Below are positions 19,179 through 28,826 of a DNA stretch of 54,789 bases, in pieces. The notes under the pieces are model-generated. The model made no database searches. It saw only the letters and a list, made by a program, of their open reading frames with translations, and had not been told where the DNA came from. The stretch's first letter is position 1. Every line of letters begins with the position of its first letter. Both the position numbers and the translations under genes were made by a program. The stretch comes from Trueperaceae bacterium (lineage in GTDB: Bacteria > Deinococcota > Deinococci > Deinococcales > Trueperaceae): positions 20,027 to 74,815 of the forward strand of contig JACFNR010000009.1 in the NCBI GenBank assembly GCA_019454765.1, read 5' to 3'.

Positions 19179-20606
19179 ATGAGTCAACCCAGGAGCCTGT
19201 TCGACAAGGTGTGGGAGTCCCACACGGTGGGCCGGTTGCGCAACGGCCAGGACCAGTTCTTCATCGACACCCACCTCATCCACGAGGTCACGAGCCCCCA
19301 GGCGTTCGGGATGCTCAAGGACCTCGGCGTCAGCGTCCTCATGCCGGAGCGGACCTTCGCGACGGTCGACCACATCGTCCCCACCCACACGCGCGTCGAG
19401 CCGTTCGCCGACCCGTTGGCGGCGGCCATGATCGCGGAACTCCGCAAGAACACCGCCGCCAACGACATCACGTTCTTCGACGTGGGCGGCGGCAAGCAGG
19501 GGATCGTCCACATGGTGGGTCCCGAGCAGGGCATCACGCAGCCGGGCACGACCATCGCCTGCGGCGACTCCCACACGAGCACCCACGGCGCGTTCGGCGC
19601 CATCGCCTTCGGCATCGGCACCTCGCAGGTGCGCGACGTGCTCGCGACCCAGACCCTCGCGATGAGCAAACCGAAGCTGAGGCGCGTCGAGGTGAACGGC
19701 GCCCTCCCACCCGGCGTCTACGCCAAGGACGTGATCTTGCACATCATCCGCACGCTGGGCGTCAAGGGGGGCATCGGCTACGCGTACGAGTACGCCGGCA
19801 CGACCTTCGACGCCATGAGCATGGAGGAGCGCATGACGGTGTGCAACATGTCGATCGAGGGCGGCGCGCGCTGCGGCTACGTGAACCCGGACGACACGAC
19901 GTTCGCCTACCTCGAGGGGCGCCCGTACTCGCCGGTGGGCGCCGAGTGGGACGCGGCGGTCGCTCGGTGGCGCGCGCTGGCCTCCGAACCGGGCTGCCGT
20001 TACGACGACGTGGTCGTCTTCGACGCCGCCGACGTGCCACCGACCGTCACCTGGGGCCTCAACCCCGGCCAGGCCATAGCCATCGACGAGCTCGTGCCCA
20101 CCGTCGACGGGTCGCCGGAACACGACCGGGCCGCCGTGGCGGAGGCACTCGCGCACATGAAGCTGACGGGTGGCGCGCCCATCAAGGGCACCAAGGTCGA
20201 CGTCGCCTTCTTCGGCTCGTGCACCAACGCGCGCGTGTCCGACTTCGCCCTCGTCGCCGAGGCGATCGCCGGGCACAAGGTGCACCCGAGCGTCAAGGCC
20301 ATCGCGGTGCCCGGCTCGCACCTGGTGAAGCTCGAGTGCGAGCGGCTCGGCATCGACAAGGTGCTGAAGGAGGCCGGCTTCGAGTGGCGCGAGGCGGGCT
20401 GCAGCATGTGCCTCGCCATGAACCCGGACAAGCTCGAGGGGGACCAGCTTTGCGCCTCCTCCAGCAACCGCAACTTCAAGGGGCGCCAGGGCTCGCCGAG
20501 CGGGCGCACCGTGCTCATGAGTCCCGTCATGGTGGCCGCCGCCGCCGTGACGGGCGTGGTGGCCGACGCCCGCGAGGTGTTCGGCGCCAGGAAGGGGGTG
20601 GCCTGA
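19179..20606 (+). CDS. leuC: 3-isopropylmalate dehydratase large subunit
   Basis: Aconitase-family large subunit that isomerises 2-isopropylmalate to 3-isopropylmalate in leucine synthesis. The 475 residues show [26 protein letters not shown], the Fe-S ligand region FFGSCTNAR and the second and third cysteines in [11 protein letters not shown], plus [14 protein letters not shown]. Residues and length are standard for bacterial LeuC. ATG preceded by AGGAAGG. leuD follows with no gap (TGA then ATG). Confidence 0.97.
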   Translation: MSQPRSLFDKVWESHTVGRLRNGQDQFFIDTHLIHEVTSPQAFGMLKDLGVSVLMPERTFATVDHIVPTHTRVEPFADPLAAAMIAELRKNTAANDITFFDVGGGKQGIVHMVGPEQGITQPGTTIACGDSHTSTHGAFGAIAFGIGTSQVRDVLATQTLAMSKPKLRRVEVNGALPPGVYAKDVILHIIRTLGVKGGIGYAYEYAGTTFDAMSMEERMTVCNMSIEGGARCGYVNPDDTTFAYLEGRPYSPVGAEWDAAVARWRALASEPGCRYDDVVVFDAADVPPTVTWGLNPGQAIAIDELVPTVDGSPEHDRAAVAEALAHMKLTGGAPIKGTKVDVAFFGSCTNARVSDFALVAEAIAGHKVHPSVKAIAVPGSHLVKLECERLGIDKVLKEAGFEWREAGCSMCLAMNPDKLEGDQLCASSSNRNFKGRQGSPSGRTVLMSPVMVAAAAVTGVVADAREVFGARKGVA

Positions 20607-21218
20607 ATGGCTCTCGCCAAGATCACCGAGGCGCGCGGCACCGCCGTGACGCTGCCGGCCGACGACATCGACACCGACCGCATCATCCCGGCCCGCTTCC
20701 TCAAGGCCGTCACCTTCGACGGCATGGGTGAGGCGCTGTTCATCGACGAGCGTTTCGCCGAGGACGGCAGCAGCAAGCACCACCCCCTCGACGACCCCCG
20801 CTTCGCGGGCGCGAGCATCATGATCACGGGCGAGAACTTCGGGTGCGGCTCCAGCCGCGAGCACGCCCCGCAGGCCATCCAGCGCGCGGGCTTCGTGGGC
20901 ATCGTGGCGGGCTCGTTCGCGGAGATCTTCTTCGGTAACGCCACCACCCTGGGGCTGGTCTGCGCCGTGGTCGACGAGGCGGGGCGCGAGGAGTTGGCAG
21001 CCGCGGTCTCCGCCGACCCGACCACCGAGGTCGTCATCGACTTGGTCGCGCAGGAGGTGCGCGCCGCCGGCCGCACCTACCCGGCACGGTTCCGGGAGTC
21101 GGCCCGCGAGGCGCTGCTGACCGGCTACTGGGATCCCATCGGCGAGCTGCTGGAGGGCGTCGAGGCCGTCAAGGCCACGGCGCGCGCCCTCGGGCACGGG
21201 GAGAGGGTGGCGCGGTGA
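20607..21218 (+). CDS. leuD: 3-isopropylmalate dehydratase small subunit
   Basis: Swivelling-domain partner of LeuC. The 203 residues contain the DDIDTDRIIPARFLK motif, GENFGCGSSREHAPQAI (substrate-binding loop) and GSFAEIFFGNA. Its ATG directly abuts the leuC stop and its own stop overlaps the GTG of leuB as GTGA, so the three subunits/enzymes are coupled. Confidence 0.97.
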   Translation: MALAKITEARGTAVTLPADDIDTDRIIPARFLKAVTFDGMGEALFIDERFAEDGSSKHHPLDDPRFAGASIMITGENFGCGSSREHAPQAIQRAGFVGIVAGSFAEIFFGNATTLGLVCAVVDEAGREELAAAVSADPTTEVVIDLVAQEVRAAGRTYPARFRESAREALLTGYWDPIGELLEGVEAVKATARALGHGERVAR

Positions 21219-22318
21219 GCTACAAGATCGCGGTCCTGCCGGGCGACTTCATCGGGCCCGAGGTGATAGACGCCACGCTCGTGGCGCTCGAGGCGCTGGG
21301 CGCGAGGCACGGCCTCGAGTTCGAGTTCGAGCGCCTGCCATTCGGCGGCAGCGCCATCGAGAGCCACGGCGAACCACTGCCGCAGGTCACGCGCGCCGCG
21401 GCGGCGGCGGCCGACGCGGTGCTCATGGGCTCGGCCGGCGGCCCGGTCGGCGATCACCCCTGGAACAGGCTCCCGCGCGAGAAGCGCGTCGAGTCGGGCA
21501 TCCTCGCCCTGCGGCGCCACCTCGAGGTGTTCGCCAACCTCCGGCCGGTCCGGGTGTTCGACGGCCTGGAACGCCTCTCGCCCCTCCGTCCGGAGCGGGC
21601 GCGCGGCACGGACCTCCTCATCATCCGCGAGCTGACCGGCGGCATCTACTTCGGCAAGCCCGCCTACGTCGAGGCGGACCGCGGCGTGAGCACAATGGTG
21701 TACGAGCGCCACGAGGTCGAGCGCATCGCGCGGGTGGCGTTCGAGACGGCGCGGAAGCGCCGCGGCCACGTGACTAACGTGGACAAGGCGAACGTGCTCG
21801 ACGTGTCGCAGTTCTGGCGCGACGTCGTGGTTGATCTGCACGCGCGGGAGTTCCCCGAGGTCGGGCTCGATCATCTCTACGTCGACAACGCCGCCATGCA
21901 GATCGTGCGCGACCCGCGGGCCTTCGACGTGCTCGTCATGGGCAACCTGTTCGGCGACATCCTCTCGGACCTTGCCGCCGTCATCCCCGGCTCGCTCGGG
22001 CTGCTCCCCTCCGCCAGCCTGGGCGGCGCCGTCGGGCTCTACGAGCCCGTTCACGGCAGCGCCCCGGACATCGCCGGCAAGGGGATAGCCAACCCGGTGG
22101 GCACGATGCTGTCGGCGGCGATGATGCTGCGCTTCGGGCTGGGCGAGCCCGACGCCGCCGACGCGCTGGAGGCGGCCGTGCAGGCGGCGCTGGCGGACGA
22201 CCCGACCACCGACCTGGGCGGCAGCCGCACCACGGCCGCCTTCACGGCAGCGGTGGTGGCAGGGCTGGCGGCTCCTCGGCGGGCGGCTCAGGCCGGGGGC
22301 GCGGCGGCACCCAGGTAA
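21215..22318 (+). CDS. leuB: 3-isopropylmalate dehydrogenase
   Basis: Oxidative decarboxylase making 2-oxoisocaproate with NAD. The 367 residues contain FANLRPVRVF, the Arg-containing IIRELTGGIYFG, the catalytic-lysine segment NVDKANVLD, the metal site GNLFGDILSDLAA and the NAD-binding EPVHGSAPDIAGKGIANP. The N-terminal loop reads LPGDFIGPEV, where the family has GDGIGPE, so Gly is replaced by Phe (codon TTC). A non-conserved Ala-rich tail ends inside the convergent permease gene; the two genes overlap by 31 bases. Confidence 0.96.
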   Translation: MSYKIAVLPGDFIGPEVIDATLVALEALGARHGLEFEFERLPFGGSAIESHGEPLPQVTRAAAAAADAVLMGSAGGPVGDHPWNRLPREKRVESGILALRRHLEVFANLRPVRVFDGLERLSPLRPERARGTDLLIIRELTGGIYFGKPAYVEADRGVSTMVYERHEVERIARVAFETARKRRGHVTNVDKANVLDVSQFWRDVVVDLHAREFPEVGLDHLYVDNAAMQIVRDPRAFDVLVMGNLFGDILSDLAAVIPGSLGLLPSASLGGAVGLYEPVHGSAPDIAGKGIANPVGTMLSAAMMLRFGLGEPDAADALEAAVQAALADDPTTDLGGSRTTAAFTAAVVAGLAAPRRAAQAGGAAAPR

Positions 22319-23841
22319 CCGCTCAGGGCGGCCGCCAGGACGAGCGCCACGGCGCAGGCGGCCGCCACGGCAAGCGTCACCTCCACCGCCAGGCTCCCGA
22401 GGGTGAGGCCACCGGCGGCCCTGGGCGCGCCGAGGGCCGCCAGCAGCGACCGCTCGCCGCGGCGCGCCCGGCCGCGGCGCGCCACGGCCAGCAGTAGCAA
22501 CGCCGCCGAGGCTGTGGCGGCCACCAGCGCCACCGTCAAGGCCGCGCGCCGGCGCGCGGCGGCGGCCGTGAGCACGCCCAGGCTGTACTCGGTCGCCGTC
22601 AGGACGCTGCCGCCGCCGGGCCGGCTCGCGAGGCGGTCGACCACCGTGGGCACGTCGCTGCCCGCCGTCAACCTCACGAAGATCGTGTCGAGCGTCCTGT
22701 CCTCGAACGCGGCGGCGTATCCCTCGAGGTCGAGGTAGGCGGCGTCGCCGCCCCCCGCCGCCTCGACCAGCGCGACCACCCTGAAACCGCGCTCGCCCGC
22801 CGCCGTGGTGAGGGGGAGCTCGTCGCCCACGCCCACCCCGAGGCGCCGTGCCAGGGGCGGTGACAGGGCGACCACGTCGCCCTCCGTCAGTCGTGCGGCG
22901 CCGGGTGCGTGACCGGACGCTCCATCGACGACCCGCAGGCGCCCGGCGCCGCCGACCGGACCGGGGTCGAGGGCCACGAGCGGTACCGCCCGCCCGAGCG
23001 AGAGCGCGGAGGCGCGCCTCAACGCGGCCGTCTCCGCCACGTCGGGGATGGCCTCCACCTCGCTCAGCGTGTCGAGCGTGAGCCGACTCCCTGCCTCGGC
23101 CGCTGCCACGCGCACGTCCCACGTGACCGCGTCGGCCACGCGCGCCTGGAGGGCCCTCGCCGTGGCCGGGGCGGCGGCGCGCAGCGCGATGACGGCGGCC
23201 AGGGTGACGGCGAGCGCGGCGACCGTGAGCGCCGCGCGCCGCTTGGCGCGCGCCAGCTCGGCGGTCGCGACCCGCACGGCAAGCGGCGCCGCGCGCGACC
23301 TCCGCGCCGCCGCGGCGGTCACCACGAAGAGCAGCTCCAGGGCGAGGGCCAGCAGCCACGTCGTGGCCGCTGCCGCAAGCAACCAGGCGGCGAGAGCCGC
23401 GCCCGGGGCGACACGCACCCCGTGCTCCTGGCCGTCGACCCGCGCCAGGGCCAGCAGCCAGCCCCCGAGGCGCGCGCCGGCGAGAAGGCCGATGGCGGCG
23501 CCGGCCACCAGCAGGACGGCCGGCGCGAGCGAGCCGGCCCAGCGCCGCGGCCCCGCCGCCGCACCCAGCGCGGCCAGCACGGCTCGCTCCGCGCCGCGCT
23601 CGCGACCGACCTCCGCCCACCAGCCGGTGGACGCCAGCGCCACCGCCACCAGCGAGATCCCGCCGGCCACGGCGGTCTCTGGGTCCAGCGCCGCCCGCGC
23701 CACCCAGCCGGCCGTCGCCAACGCCGCGCCGAACGTGGCCGTGGCGAGGGCGAGCGCCAACCCGACGGGCCGGCGCGCGTGCTGGCGCCACCCGAGCCAG
23801 GCCAGGGCGACGAGCGACCGCCCCCGCTCGGCCCGGGTCAC
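22288..23841 (-). CDS. ABC transporter permease, FtsX-like, Ala-rich
   Basis: Membrane protein of 517 residues with hydrophobic segments near 25-45, 55-75, 105-125, 150-180, 205-225 and two or three pairs after 430. The soluble part (about 250-420) has the MacB/FtsX-like order of a periplasmic domain (LTEGDVVALSPPLARRLGVGVGDE). The family match is by architecture, not by a sharp motif. GTG start 61 bases after the ATPase stop; the PadR, ATPase and permease genes form one minus-strand unit. Substrate unknown; efflux or lipoprotein/peptide handling are possible. Confidence 0.65.
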   Translation of the reverse strand: MTRAERGRSLVALAWLGWRQHARRPVGLALALATATFGAALATAGWVARAALDPETAVAGGISLVAVALASTGWWAEVGRERGAERAVLAALGAAAGPRRWAGSLAPAVLLVAGAAIGLLAGARLGGWLLALARVDGQEHGVRVAPGAALAAWLLAAAATTWLLALALELLFVVTAAAARRSRAAPLAVRVATAELARAKRRAALTVAALAVTLAAVIALRAAAPATARALQARVADAVTWDVRVAAAEAGSRLTLDTLSEVEAIPDVAETAALRRASALSLGRAVPLVALDPGPVGGAGRLRVVDGASGHAPGAARLTEGDVVALSPPLARRLGVGVGDELPLTTAAGERGFRVVALVEAAGGGDAAYLDLEGYAAAFEDRTLDTIFVRLTAGSDVPTVVDRLASRPGGGSVLTATEYSLGVLTAAAARRRAALTVALVAATASAALLLLAVARRGRARRGERSLLAALGAPRAAGGLTLGSLAVEVTLAVAAACAVALVLAAALSGYLGAAAPPA

Positions 23842-23902
23842 GCCGGCGCCGCTCCGGCCGCCGCGGTGCCCGCCTCGCGCGCGCCCGCGACGGCCGCGCC
23901 CG

Positions 23903-24613
23903 TCACGCCGCCTCCAGCGCCCCGGACCGCAGCCGGACCTCGCGGTCGGCGTGAGCGGCGACCGCCACCCGCGAGGTGGCGACCACCACCGTGCGCCCCT
24001 CGACGGACGCCAGCCGCCGCAGCCACCGCAACACGCCCTCGGCCGCCGCCGGCTCGAGCCCCTCCGTCGGCTCGTCGAGCAGCAGCACCTGGGCGCTGGT
24101 GACGCAGGCCCGCGCCACGCGCGCGAGCTGACGCGCCCCGGCGGTCGCCTCCTCGGGCGCGAGGGTCTGCGCCGCGCCGGTCACGCCGGCCAGCCGCAGC
24201 ACCTCCGCGGCGCGCTCGAGGGCGACACCGCGGGGAGCGCCGGCGAGCAGCAGCGGCAACGCCACGTTCTCGCGCAGGTCGAGCGCGTCGACGAGCGGCA
24301 TGTCGGGCAGCGCGATCCCCAGGTGCGCGAAGCGGAAACGCGCGACGGCCGCGCCACGCAGCGCACCCACGGCCACGCCGGCCACGCTCACCGTCCCGCT
24401 CGCCGGTCGCTCGAGCCCGGCGATGAGCCGCAGCAGCGCGCTCTTCCCCGCCCCGGGCAGGCCCGTCACGGCCACGAACTCGCCCGGCCGGAGCGCCAGG
24501 GTGATGCCGGGCCCGCCGGCGCCGTTGCCGGCGGCGCTCACCCCCTCGAGCCGCACCGCCGGGGCGGGGGCGACGTGGGCGCCCGGACGCGGCGGGAGGT
24601 GGGGGCGGGTCAA
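23903..24613 (-). CDS. ABC transporter ATP-binding protein with degenerate motifs
   Basis: A 236-residue ATPase of the LolD/MacB type, partner of the permease downstream. Walker A GLPGAGKS (51-58) and Walker B VLLLDEPTEGLEP (176-188) are intact. The signature LSGGQ is ATAGARQ (157-163), the Q-loop Gln is missing (GIALPDMPL), and the switch His is Ser (VVVATSR, about 214). These losses would weaken or abolish hydrolysis in a standard dimer. The start is TTG at 24613, overlapping the PadR stop as TTGA. An extension of about 18 residues precedes the domain. Confidence 0.8.
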   Translation of the reverse strand: MTRPHLPPRPGAHVAPAPAVRLEGVSAAGNGAGGPGITLALRPGEFVAVTGLPGAGKSALLRLIAGLERPASGTVSVAGVAVGALRGAAVARFRFAHLGIALPDMPLVDALDLRENVALPLLLAGAPRGVALERAAEVLRLAGVTGAAQTLAPEEATAGARQLARVARACVTSAQVLLLDEPTEGLEPAAAEGVLRWLRRLASVEGRTVVVATSRVAVAAHADREVRLRSGALEAA

Positions 24614-25182
24614 CTCGCCTCTCCCCGCCGGGCCGCCATGAGGGTCGTCTCACAGTGGTCCAACCACCGCAGGTCGGCCTCGCAGTGGAAGATGGCCGCG
24701 TCGAGCAGCAGGGTCTCCATCTCGGCGCCGCGGTCCGGCGGCGTCTGCTCCGCCCCGGGCGCCACCTCGGCCAGGTCGTTCCTGGCGCGCGTCAGCTCGC
24801 GCAGGTGGCGCGAGTAGCTGCGCCTGTGCGCCGCGACGAGCGCCAGCGACTCCTCCAGCGGCCGGTCGGTCATGACGGCGAGGCGCACGAAGAGCTCGTC
24901 GCGGAGGGGCCTGACGCGCGCCTCCCCGCCCTCGAGCCACGCCGCCAGCGCGCGGCGGCCGGGCTCGGTCACCGCGTAGACCTTGCGGTCGGGGGCGGAG
25001 TCGTGCGCCTCGACCTGATGGCTCACGAGCCCCTCGGCCTCGAGCGCGTCGAGCGACTGGTAGATCTGCCCAGGGTTGAGGCGCCAGAAGCCGCCCGTCG
25101 CCCGCTCGAACGTGCGCCTGAGCTCGTAGCCGTGCTGCGAGCGGCGAGCAAGGATGCCCAGCAGCCCGTACTTGACCGACAT
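24610..25182 (-). CDS. PadR-family transcriptional regulator
   Basis: The 190 residues begin [21 protein letters not shown], with the winged helix ([16 protein letters not shown], then [13 protein letters not shown]) and the C-terminal Vir_C/AphA-like helical dimerisation part ([20 protein letters not shown]). Such repressors usually control adjacent efflux genes; the coupled ATPase and permease are the likely targets. ATG 25182 is chosen because homology begins there and TAGAGT lies eight bases upstream; an upstream in-frame ATG at 25251 would need transcription through the ilvD promoter region. Confidence 0.9.
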   Translation of the reverse strand: MSVKYGLLGILARRSQHGYELRRTFERATGGFWRLNPGQIYQSLDALEAEGLVSHQVEAHDSAPDRKVYAVTEPGRRALAAWLEGGEARVRPLRDELFVRLAVMTDRPLEESLALVAAHRRSYSRHLRELTRARNDLAEVAPGAEQTPPDRGAEMETLLLDAAIFHCEADLRWLDHCETTLMAARRGEAS

Positions 25183-25190
25183 GTGCCGCG

Positions 25191-25196
25191 ACTCTA
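25191..25196 (-). promoter_or_regulatory. -10 element of the PadR gene
   Basis: TAGAGT on the minus strand, eight bases before the ATG at 25182, so the 5' leader would be zero to two bases. Confidence 0.4.
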
Positions 25197-25244
25197 GCAC
25201 GGCGCCCTCGGACCAGAACCGGGCGCCCGCGCCAGGAGGGCGGT

Positions 25245-25252
25245 TATACAAT
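25245..25252 (+). promoter_or_regulatory. -10 element of ilvD
   Basis: TATACAAT offers TATACA or TACAAT. Transcription from it would begin around 25258, just ahead of the GGAGGAG site (25262-25268) and the ATG at 25275. It overlaps the alternative ATG at 25251 and so argues against that start. Confidence 0.5.
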
Positions 25253-25274
25253 GCCCGCTACGGAGGAGCAGCTC

Positions 25275-26969
25275 ATGCCGACCGGGAAGAACCAGCCACC
25301 CCACCAACGCCACAGCGCGGCCACCACTCAAGGTGACCAGCGCGCGCCGAACCGCGCCATGCTGCGCGCCGTCGGGTTCACGGACGCCGACTTCGACAAG
25401 CCGATCATCGGGATAGCCAACGGCCACAGCACCATCACCCCCTGCAACTCGGGCCTCGGCGACCTGTCGCTGGCGGCGGAGGCCGCCATCCGCGCGGCCG
25501 GCGGCATGCCCCAGCTGTTCGGCACCATCACCATCTCCGACGGGATCTCGATGGGCACCGAGGGCATGAAGTGCTCGCTGGTGTCGCGCGAGGTCATCGC
25601 CGACAGCATCGAGACGGTCGGGCGGGGCCAGAGCATGGACGGCATGCTGGCGGTGGGCGGCTGCGACAAGAACATGCCGGGCGCCCTCATCGCCCTGGCA
25701 CGCCTCGACATCCCCAGCATCTTCGTCTACGGCGGCACCATCAAGCCGGGCCACCACGACGGTCAGGACCTCACGATCGTCAGCGTCTTCGAGGCGGTGG
25801 GCGCGCACGCCGCCGGCCGTATGGACCTGCCGACCTTCCAGGCCATCGAGCGCTCCGCCTGCCCCGGCCCCGGCTCGTGCGGCGGCATGTACACCGCCAA
25901 CACCATGTCGTCGGCCATCGAGGCCATGGGCATGAGCCTGCCGTACTCGAGCACCATGGCGGCGGTCGACGACGAGAAGCGCGTGAGCGCCGAGGAGAGC
26001 GGCCGGGCGCTCGTCGAGCTGATCCGCAAGAACATCACGCCCCGCCAGATCATGACCAAGGAGGCGTTCGAGAACGCCATCCGCGTCATCATGGCGGTGG
26101 GGGGCAGCACCAACGCCGTCCTGCACCTCCTCGCCATCGCCCACGCCATGGACGTGCCGCTCACCATCGACGACTTCGAGGAGCTCAGGCGCACCACGCC
26201 GGTGCTCTGCGACCTGAAGCCGTCGGGGCGCTACGTGGCCACGGACCTCAACGACGTGGGCGGCATCCCGCTCGTCATGCGCATGCTCCTCGACGCCGGG
26301 TTGCTGCACGGCGACTGCCTCACCTGCACCGGCAAGACGGTGGCCGAGAACCTCGCCGACGTGTCGGGCACGCCGCCGGCGGGCCAGGACGTCGTGCACG
26401 GCTTCGACCGGCCGCTCTACCCGCACGGGCACCTGAACATCCTGCGCGGCAACCTCGCGCCCGAGGGCGCCGTCGCCAAGACCACCGGCCTGAGCCACAC
26501 GCGCATCAGCGGGCCCGCTCGCATCTACGAGAGCGAGGAGGAGTGCCTCGCCGCCATCCTTAGCGACCAGATCAGGGCCGGCGACGTCATCGTGATCCGC
26601 TACGAGGGACCCAAGGGCGGACCCGGCATGCGGGAGATGCTCTCCCCCACCAGCGCCATCATCGGCCGCGGCCTGGGCGACTCGGTCGGCCTGATCACCG
26701 ACGGGCGCTTCTCGGGCGGCACCTACGGCTTCGTGGTCGGTCACGTGGCGCCGGAGGCGGCCGTGGGTGGACCCATCGCCCTGGTCCACGAGGGCGACAC
26801 CATCACCATCGACTCGGAGCACAACCTGATCCAGCTCGAGGTCGCCGACGACGAGCTGGCGCGGCGCCGCGCCGCCTGGACGCCGCCGGCGCCCCGCTAC
26901 CAGCGCGGCGTGCTCGCGAAGTACGCCAAGCAGGTGTCGAGCGCCTCGGTGGGCGCCGTCACCGACTGA
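25275..26969 (+). CDS. ilvD: Dihydroxy-acid dehydratase
   Basis: Fe-S enzyme of valine, isoleucine and leucine synthesis. The 564 residues show [16 protein letters not shown] with the first cluster Cys, [42 protein letters not shown], and the C-terminal [18 protein letters not shown] and TDGRFSGG. The ATG at 25275 has GGAGGAG five to six bases before it; the ATG eight codons upstream lies inside the promoter. No leader peptide was seen, in contrast to the leu operon. Confidence 0.97.
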   Translation: MPTGKNQPPHQRHSAATTQGDQRAPNRAMLRAVGFTDADFDKPIIGIANGHSTITPCNSGLGDLSLAAEAAIRAAGGMPQLFGTITISDGISMGTEGMKCSLVSREVIADSIETVGRGQSMDGMLAVGGCDKNMPGALIALARLDIPSIFVYGGTIKPGHHDGQDLTIVSVFEAVGAHAAGRMDLPTFQAIERSACPGPGSCGGMYTANTMSSAIEAMGMSLPYSSTMAAVDDEKRVSAEESGRALVELIRKNITPRQIMTKEAFENAIRVIMAVGGSTNAVLHLLAIAHAMDVPLTIDDFEELRRTTPVLCDLKPSGRYVATDLNDVGGIPLVMRMLLDAGLLHGDCLTCTGKTVAENLADVSGTPPAGQDVVHGFDRPLYPHGHLNILRGNLAPEGAVAKTTGLSHTRISGPARIYESEEECLAAILSDQIRAGDVIVIRYEGPKGGPGMREMLSPTSAIIGRGLGDSVGLITDGRFSGGTYGFVVGHVAPEAAVGGPIALVHEGDTITIDSEHNLIQLEVADDELARRRAAWTPPAPRYQRGVLAKYAKQVSSASVGAVTD

Positions 26970-27001
26970 GGGCAGTTCGGCGCGGCCGGGAGGTCGAACG
27001 C

Positions 27002-27769
27002 ATGCGGGTCACGATATTCAACGAGTACCTTCACGAGCTGCGCAGCGAGGCCGTGAAGCGCGTGTACCCCGACGGGATCCACGCGGTGCTGGCTGAGGCG
27101 CTGAGGCGCCTCGCCGGGGCCGATGTCACCGTCGCAACGTTGCGGCAGCCGGAGCACGGCCTGAGCGCCGAGGTCATCGACGCCACCGACGTCCTCTTCT
27201 GGTGGGGGCACATGGCGCACGACGAGGTGGCCGACGAGGTCGTCGACCGCGTGCAGCGCGCCGTCCTGGGAGGGATGGGCTTCGTGGCGCTCCACTCGGC
27301 CCACTACTCGAAGCCGTTCCGGCGGCTGCTGGGCACCACCGCGTCGCTCAAGTGGCGCGAGGCCGACGAGAAGGAGCGCCTCTGGAACCTGCAGCCGGCC
27401 CACCCGCTGACGGCGGGGCTCCCCGACCACTTCGAGCTCGAGCGCGAGGAGATGTACGGCGAGCGGTTCGACGTGCCCGACCCCGACGAGCTGCTCATGC
27501 TCTCCTGGTTCCAAGGTGGCGAGGTGTTCCGCAGCCTGGCCACGTGGCGGCGCGGGCACGGCACGGTCGTCTACTTCCGCCCCGGCCACGAGACCTACCC
27601 GACCTACCACGACGCCAACGTCCAGCGCGTCCTCGCCAACGCGGCCACCTACGCAGCGGCGCGCATCAGGCGGCCCGACGCGGGCAGCCCCGAGACGCCC
27701 GCGTTGGAGCCCGTGCCGAACCCCGGCAAGGAGGCCGTGCTGCACGCCACCACGCGCTCCCAAACGTGA
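27002..27769 (+). CDS. ThuA-like domain protein
   Basis: The 255 residues match the ThuA (trehalose utilisation) class I glutamine amidotransferase-like fold: MRVTIFNEYLHE, DVLFWWGHMAHDEV, GGMGFVALHSAHYSKPFR, ELEREEMYGERF and YFRPGHETYPTYHDANVQRVLANA. ThuA proteins are linked to conversion of 3-keto-sugars or disaccharide metabolism, often beside a Gfo/Idh/MocA oxidoreductase, as here. ATG with GGGAGG eight bases upstream. The stop overlaps the next gene as GTGA. Confidence 0.88.
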   Translation: MRVTIFNEYLHELRSEAVKRVYPDGIHAVLAEALRRLAGADVTVATLRQPEHGLSAEVIDATDVLFWWGHMAHDEVADEVVDRVQRAVLGGMGFVALHSAHYSKPFRRLLGTTASLKWREADEKERLWNLQPAHPLTAGLPDHFELEREEMYGERFDVPDPDELLMLSWFQGGEVFRSLATWRRGHGTVVYFRPGHETYPTYHDANVQRVLANAATYAAARIRRPDAGSPETPALEPVPNPGKEAVLHATTRSQT

Positions 27770-28803
27770 CGACGAGCGCGAGCCGGCCCCTGCGCGCCGC
27801 CATCGTCGGGGCGGGCGGCATCTCCGCCAACCATCACGCGGGCTACGTCGAGGCGGGAGTGGAGGTGGTGGCGCTCTGCGACCCGGCGCCGGCCGCCCTC
27901 GCTGCTCGCGCCGCGGCGTGGGGCGTCGCCCGGGCCTACCCCGATTACGAGGCGATGTTCGCCGCCGGTGGCTTCGACGTGGTGAGCATCGCCGCCCCCA
28001 CCGCCGTCCATCACCCCGCCACGCTAGCGGCGGCCGCCGCCGGCGTCAGCGTGCTCGTCGAGAAGCCCATGGCGCTCGACCTGCGGCTGGCAGACGAGAT
28101 GATCGCCGCCTGCAAGGAGGCCGGGGTCGTGTTGATGGTCAACCATCAGTTGCGCTCGAGCGGCCCCGGCAGCAAGGCGCGCGAGCTGATCGCGGCAGGC
28201 GCCATCGGCCGCGTGACGCACGTGCGGCTGAGGCAGGCGCACGACTGGGGCGGCGTCGGCGTGCGACCGTCGTTCGCCACCAAGGCCTCCTCGGGCGGCG
28301 GGACCCTGCTCGACAACGGCTGCCACCTCGCCGACCTGGCCCGCTACTTCGGCGGCACCGTGGCCGAGGTATACGCGCGCGTGGCGACCCTCAAGTACGC
28401 CGTCGAGGTCGAGGACACGGCGCACGTGAGCATGACCTACTCGGACGGCTCCCTCGGCCTGATCGAGGCCGCCTGGACGGCCACGGGCTGGGAGGAGGGC
28501 TTCTGGGTGTACGGCACGGAGGGCGCCCTCGAGTGCACCAACCGCTACGGGCCGCAGAACCTGCGCCACGTCTACCGCGCCTCGCCGGGAACCGCTTGGG
28601 ACCGCACCGACGTCACCACCTTCGAGTTCACGGGCGCGCCGTCGCACACGCGCCACGTCCTGGCGTTCGTCGCCGCGGTGCGCGGGGAGGCGCCCGTGGT
28701 CTGTAGCGGCGAGGACGGCCGCGAGGCCGTGCGCCTGATCCTGGCGGCCTACGCCAGCGCCGCTGCCAACGCGCCCGTGCGGCTCGACGCGTTCGCGGGC
28801 TGA
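27766..28803 (+). CDS. Gfo/Idh/MocA-family oxidoreductase
   Basis: NAD(P)-dependent sugar or inositol dehydrogenase of 345 residues. The Rossmann fingerprint AAIVGAGGISANHHAGY lies at about 12-28, followed by SIAAPTAVHHPAT, the conserved VLVEKPMALD and a C-terminal beta-sheet domain with GGGTLLDNGCHLADLARYF, where the family has the G-x-x-x-D-x-G-x-H catalytic-type motif. GTG start within the ThuA stop. Substrate unknown; pairing with ThuA suggests a sugar or polyol. Confidence 0.9.
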   Translation: MTTSASRPLRAAIVGAGGISANHHAGYVEAGVEVVALCDPAPAALAARAAAWGVARAYPDYEAMFAAGGFDVVSIAAPTAVHHPATLAAAAAGVSVLVEKPMALDLRLADEMIAACKEAGVVLMVNHQLRSSGPGSKARELIAAGAIGRVTHVRLRQAHDWGGVGVRPSFATKASSGGGTLLDNGCHLADLARYFGGTVAEVYARVATLKYAVEVEDTAHVSMTYSDGSLGLIEAAWTATGWEEGFWVYGTEGALECTNRYGPQNLRHVYRASPGTAWDRTDVTTFEFTGAPSHTRHVLAFVAAVRGEAPVVCSGEDGREAVRLILAAYASAAANAPVRLDAFAG

Positions 28804-28826
28804 GCGTCGAAGGGGGTCATCGCATC

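Noticed and set aside
21125-23791. 888-codon minus-strand ORF across leuB and the permease
   Set aside because: Crosses real genes on both strands in other frames; no domain seen.
25251-25274. ATG at 25251 as the ilvD start
   Set aside because: It overlaps the TATACAAT -10 element and lacks a ribosome site, whereas ATG 25275 follows GGAGGAG.
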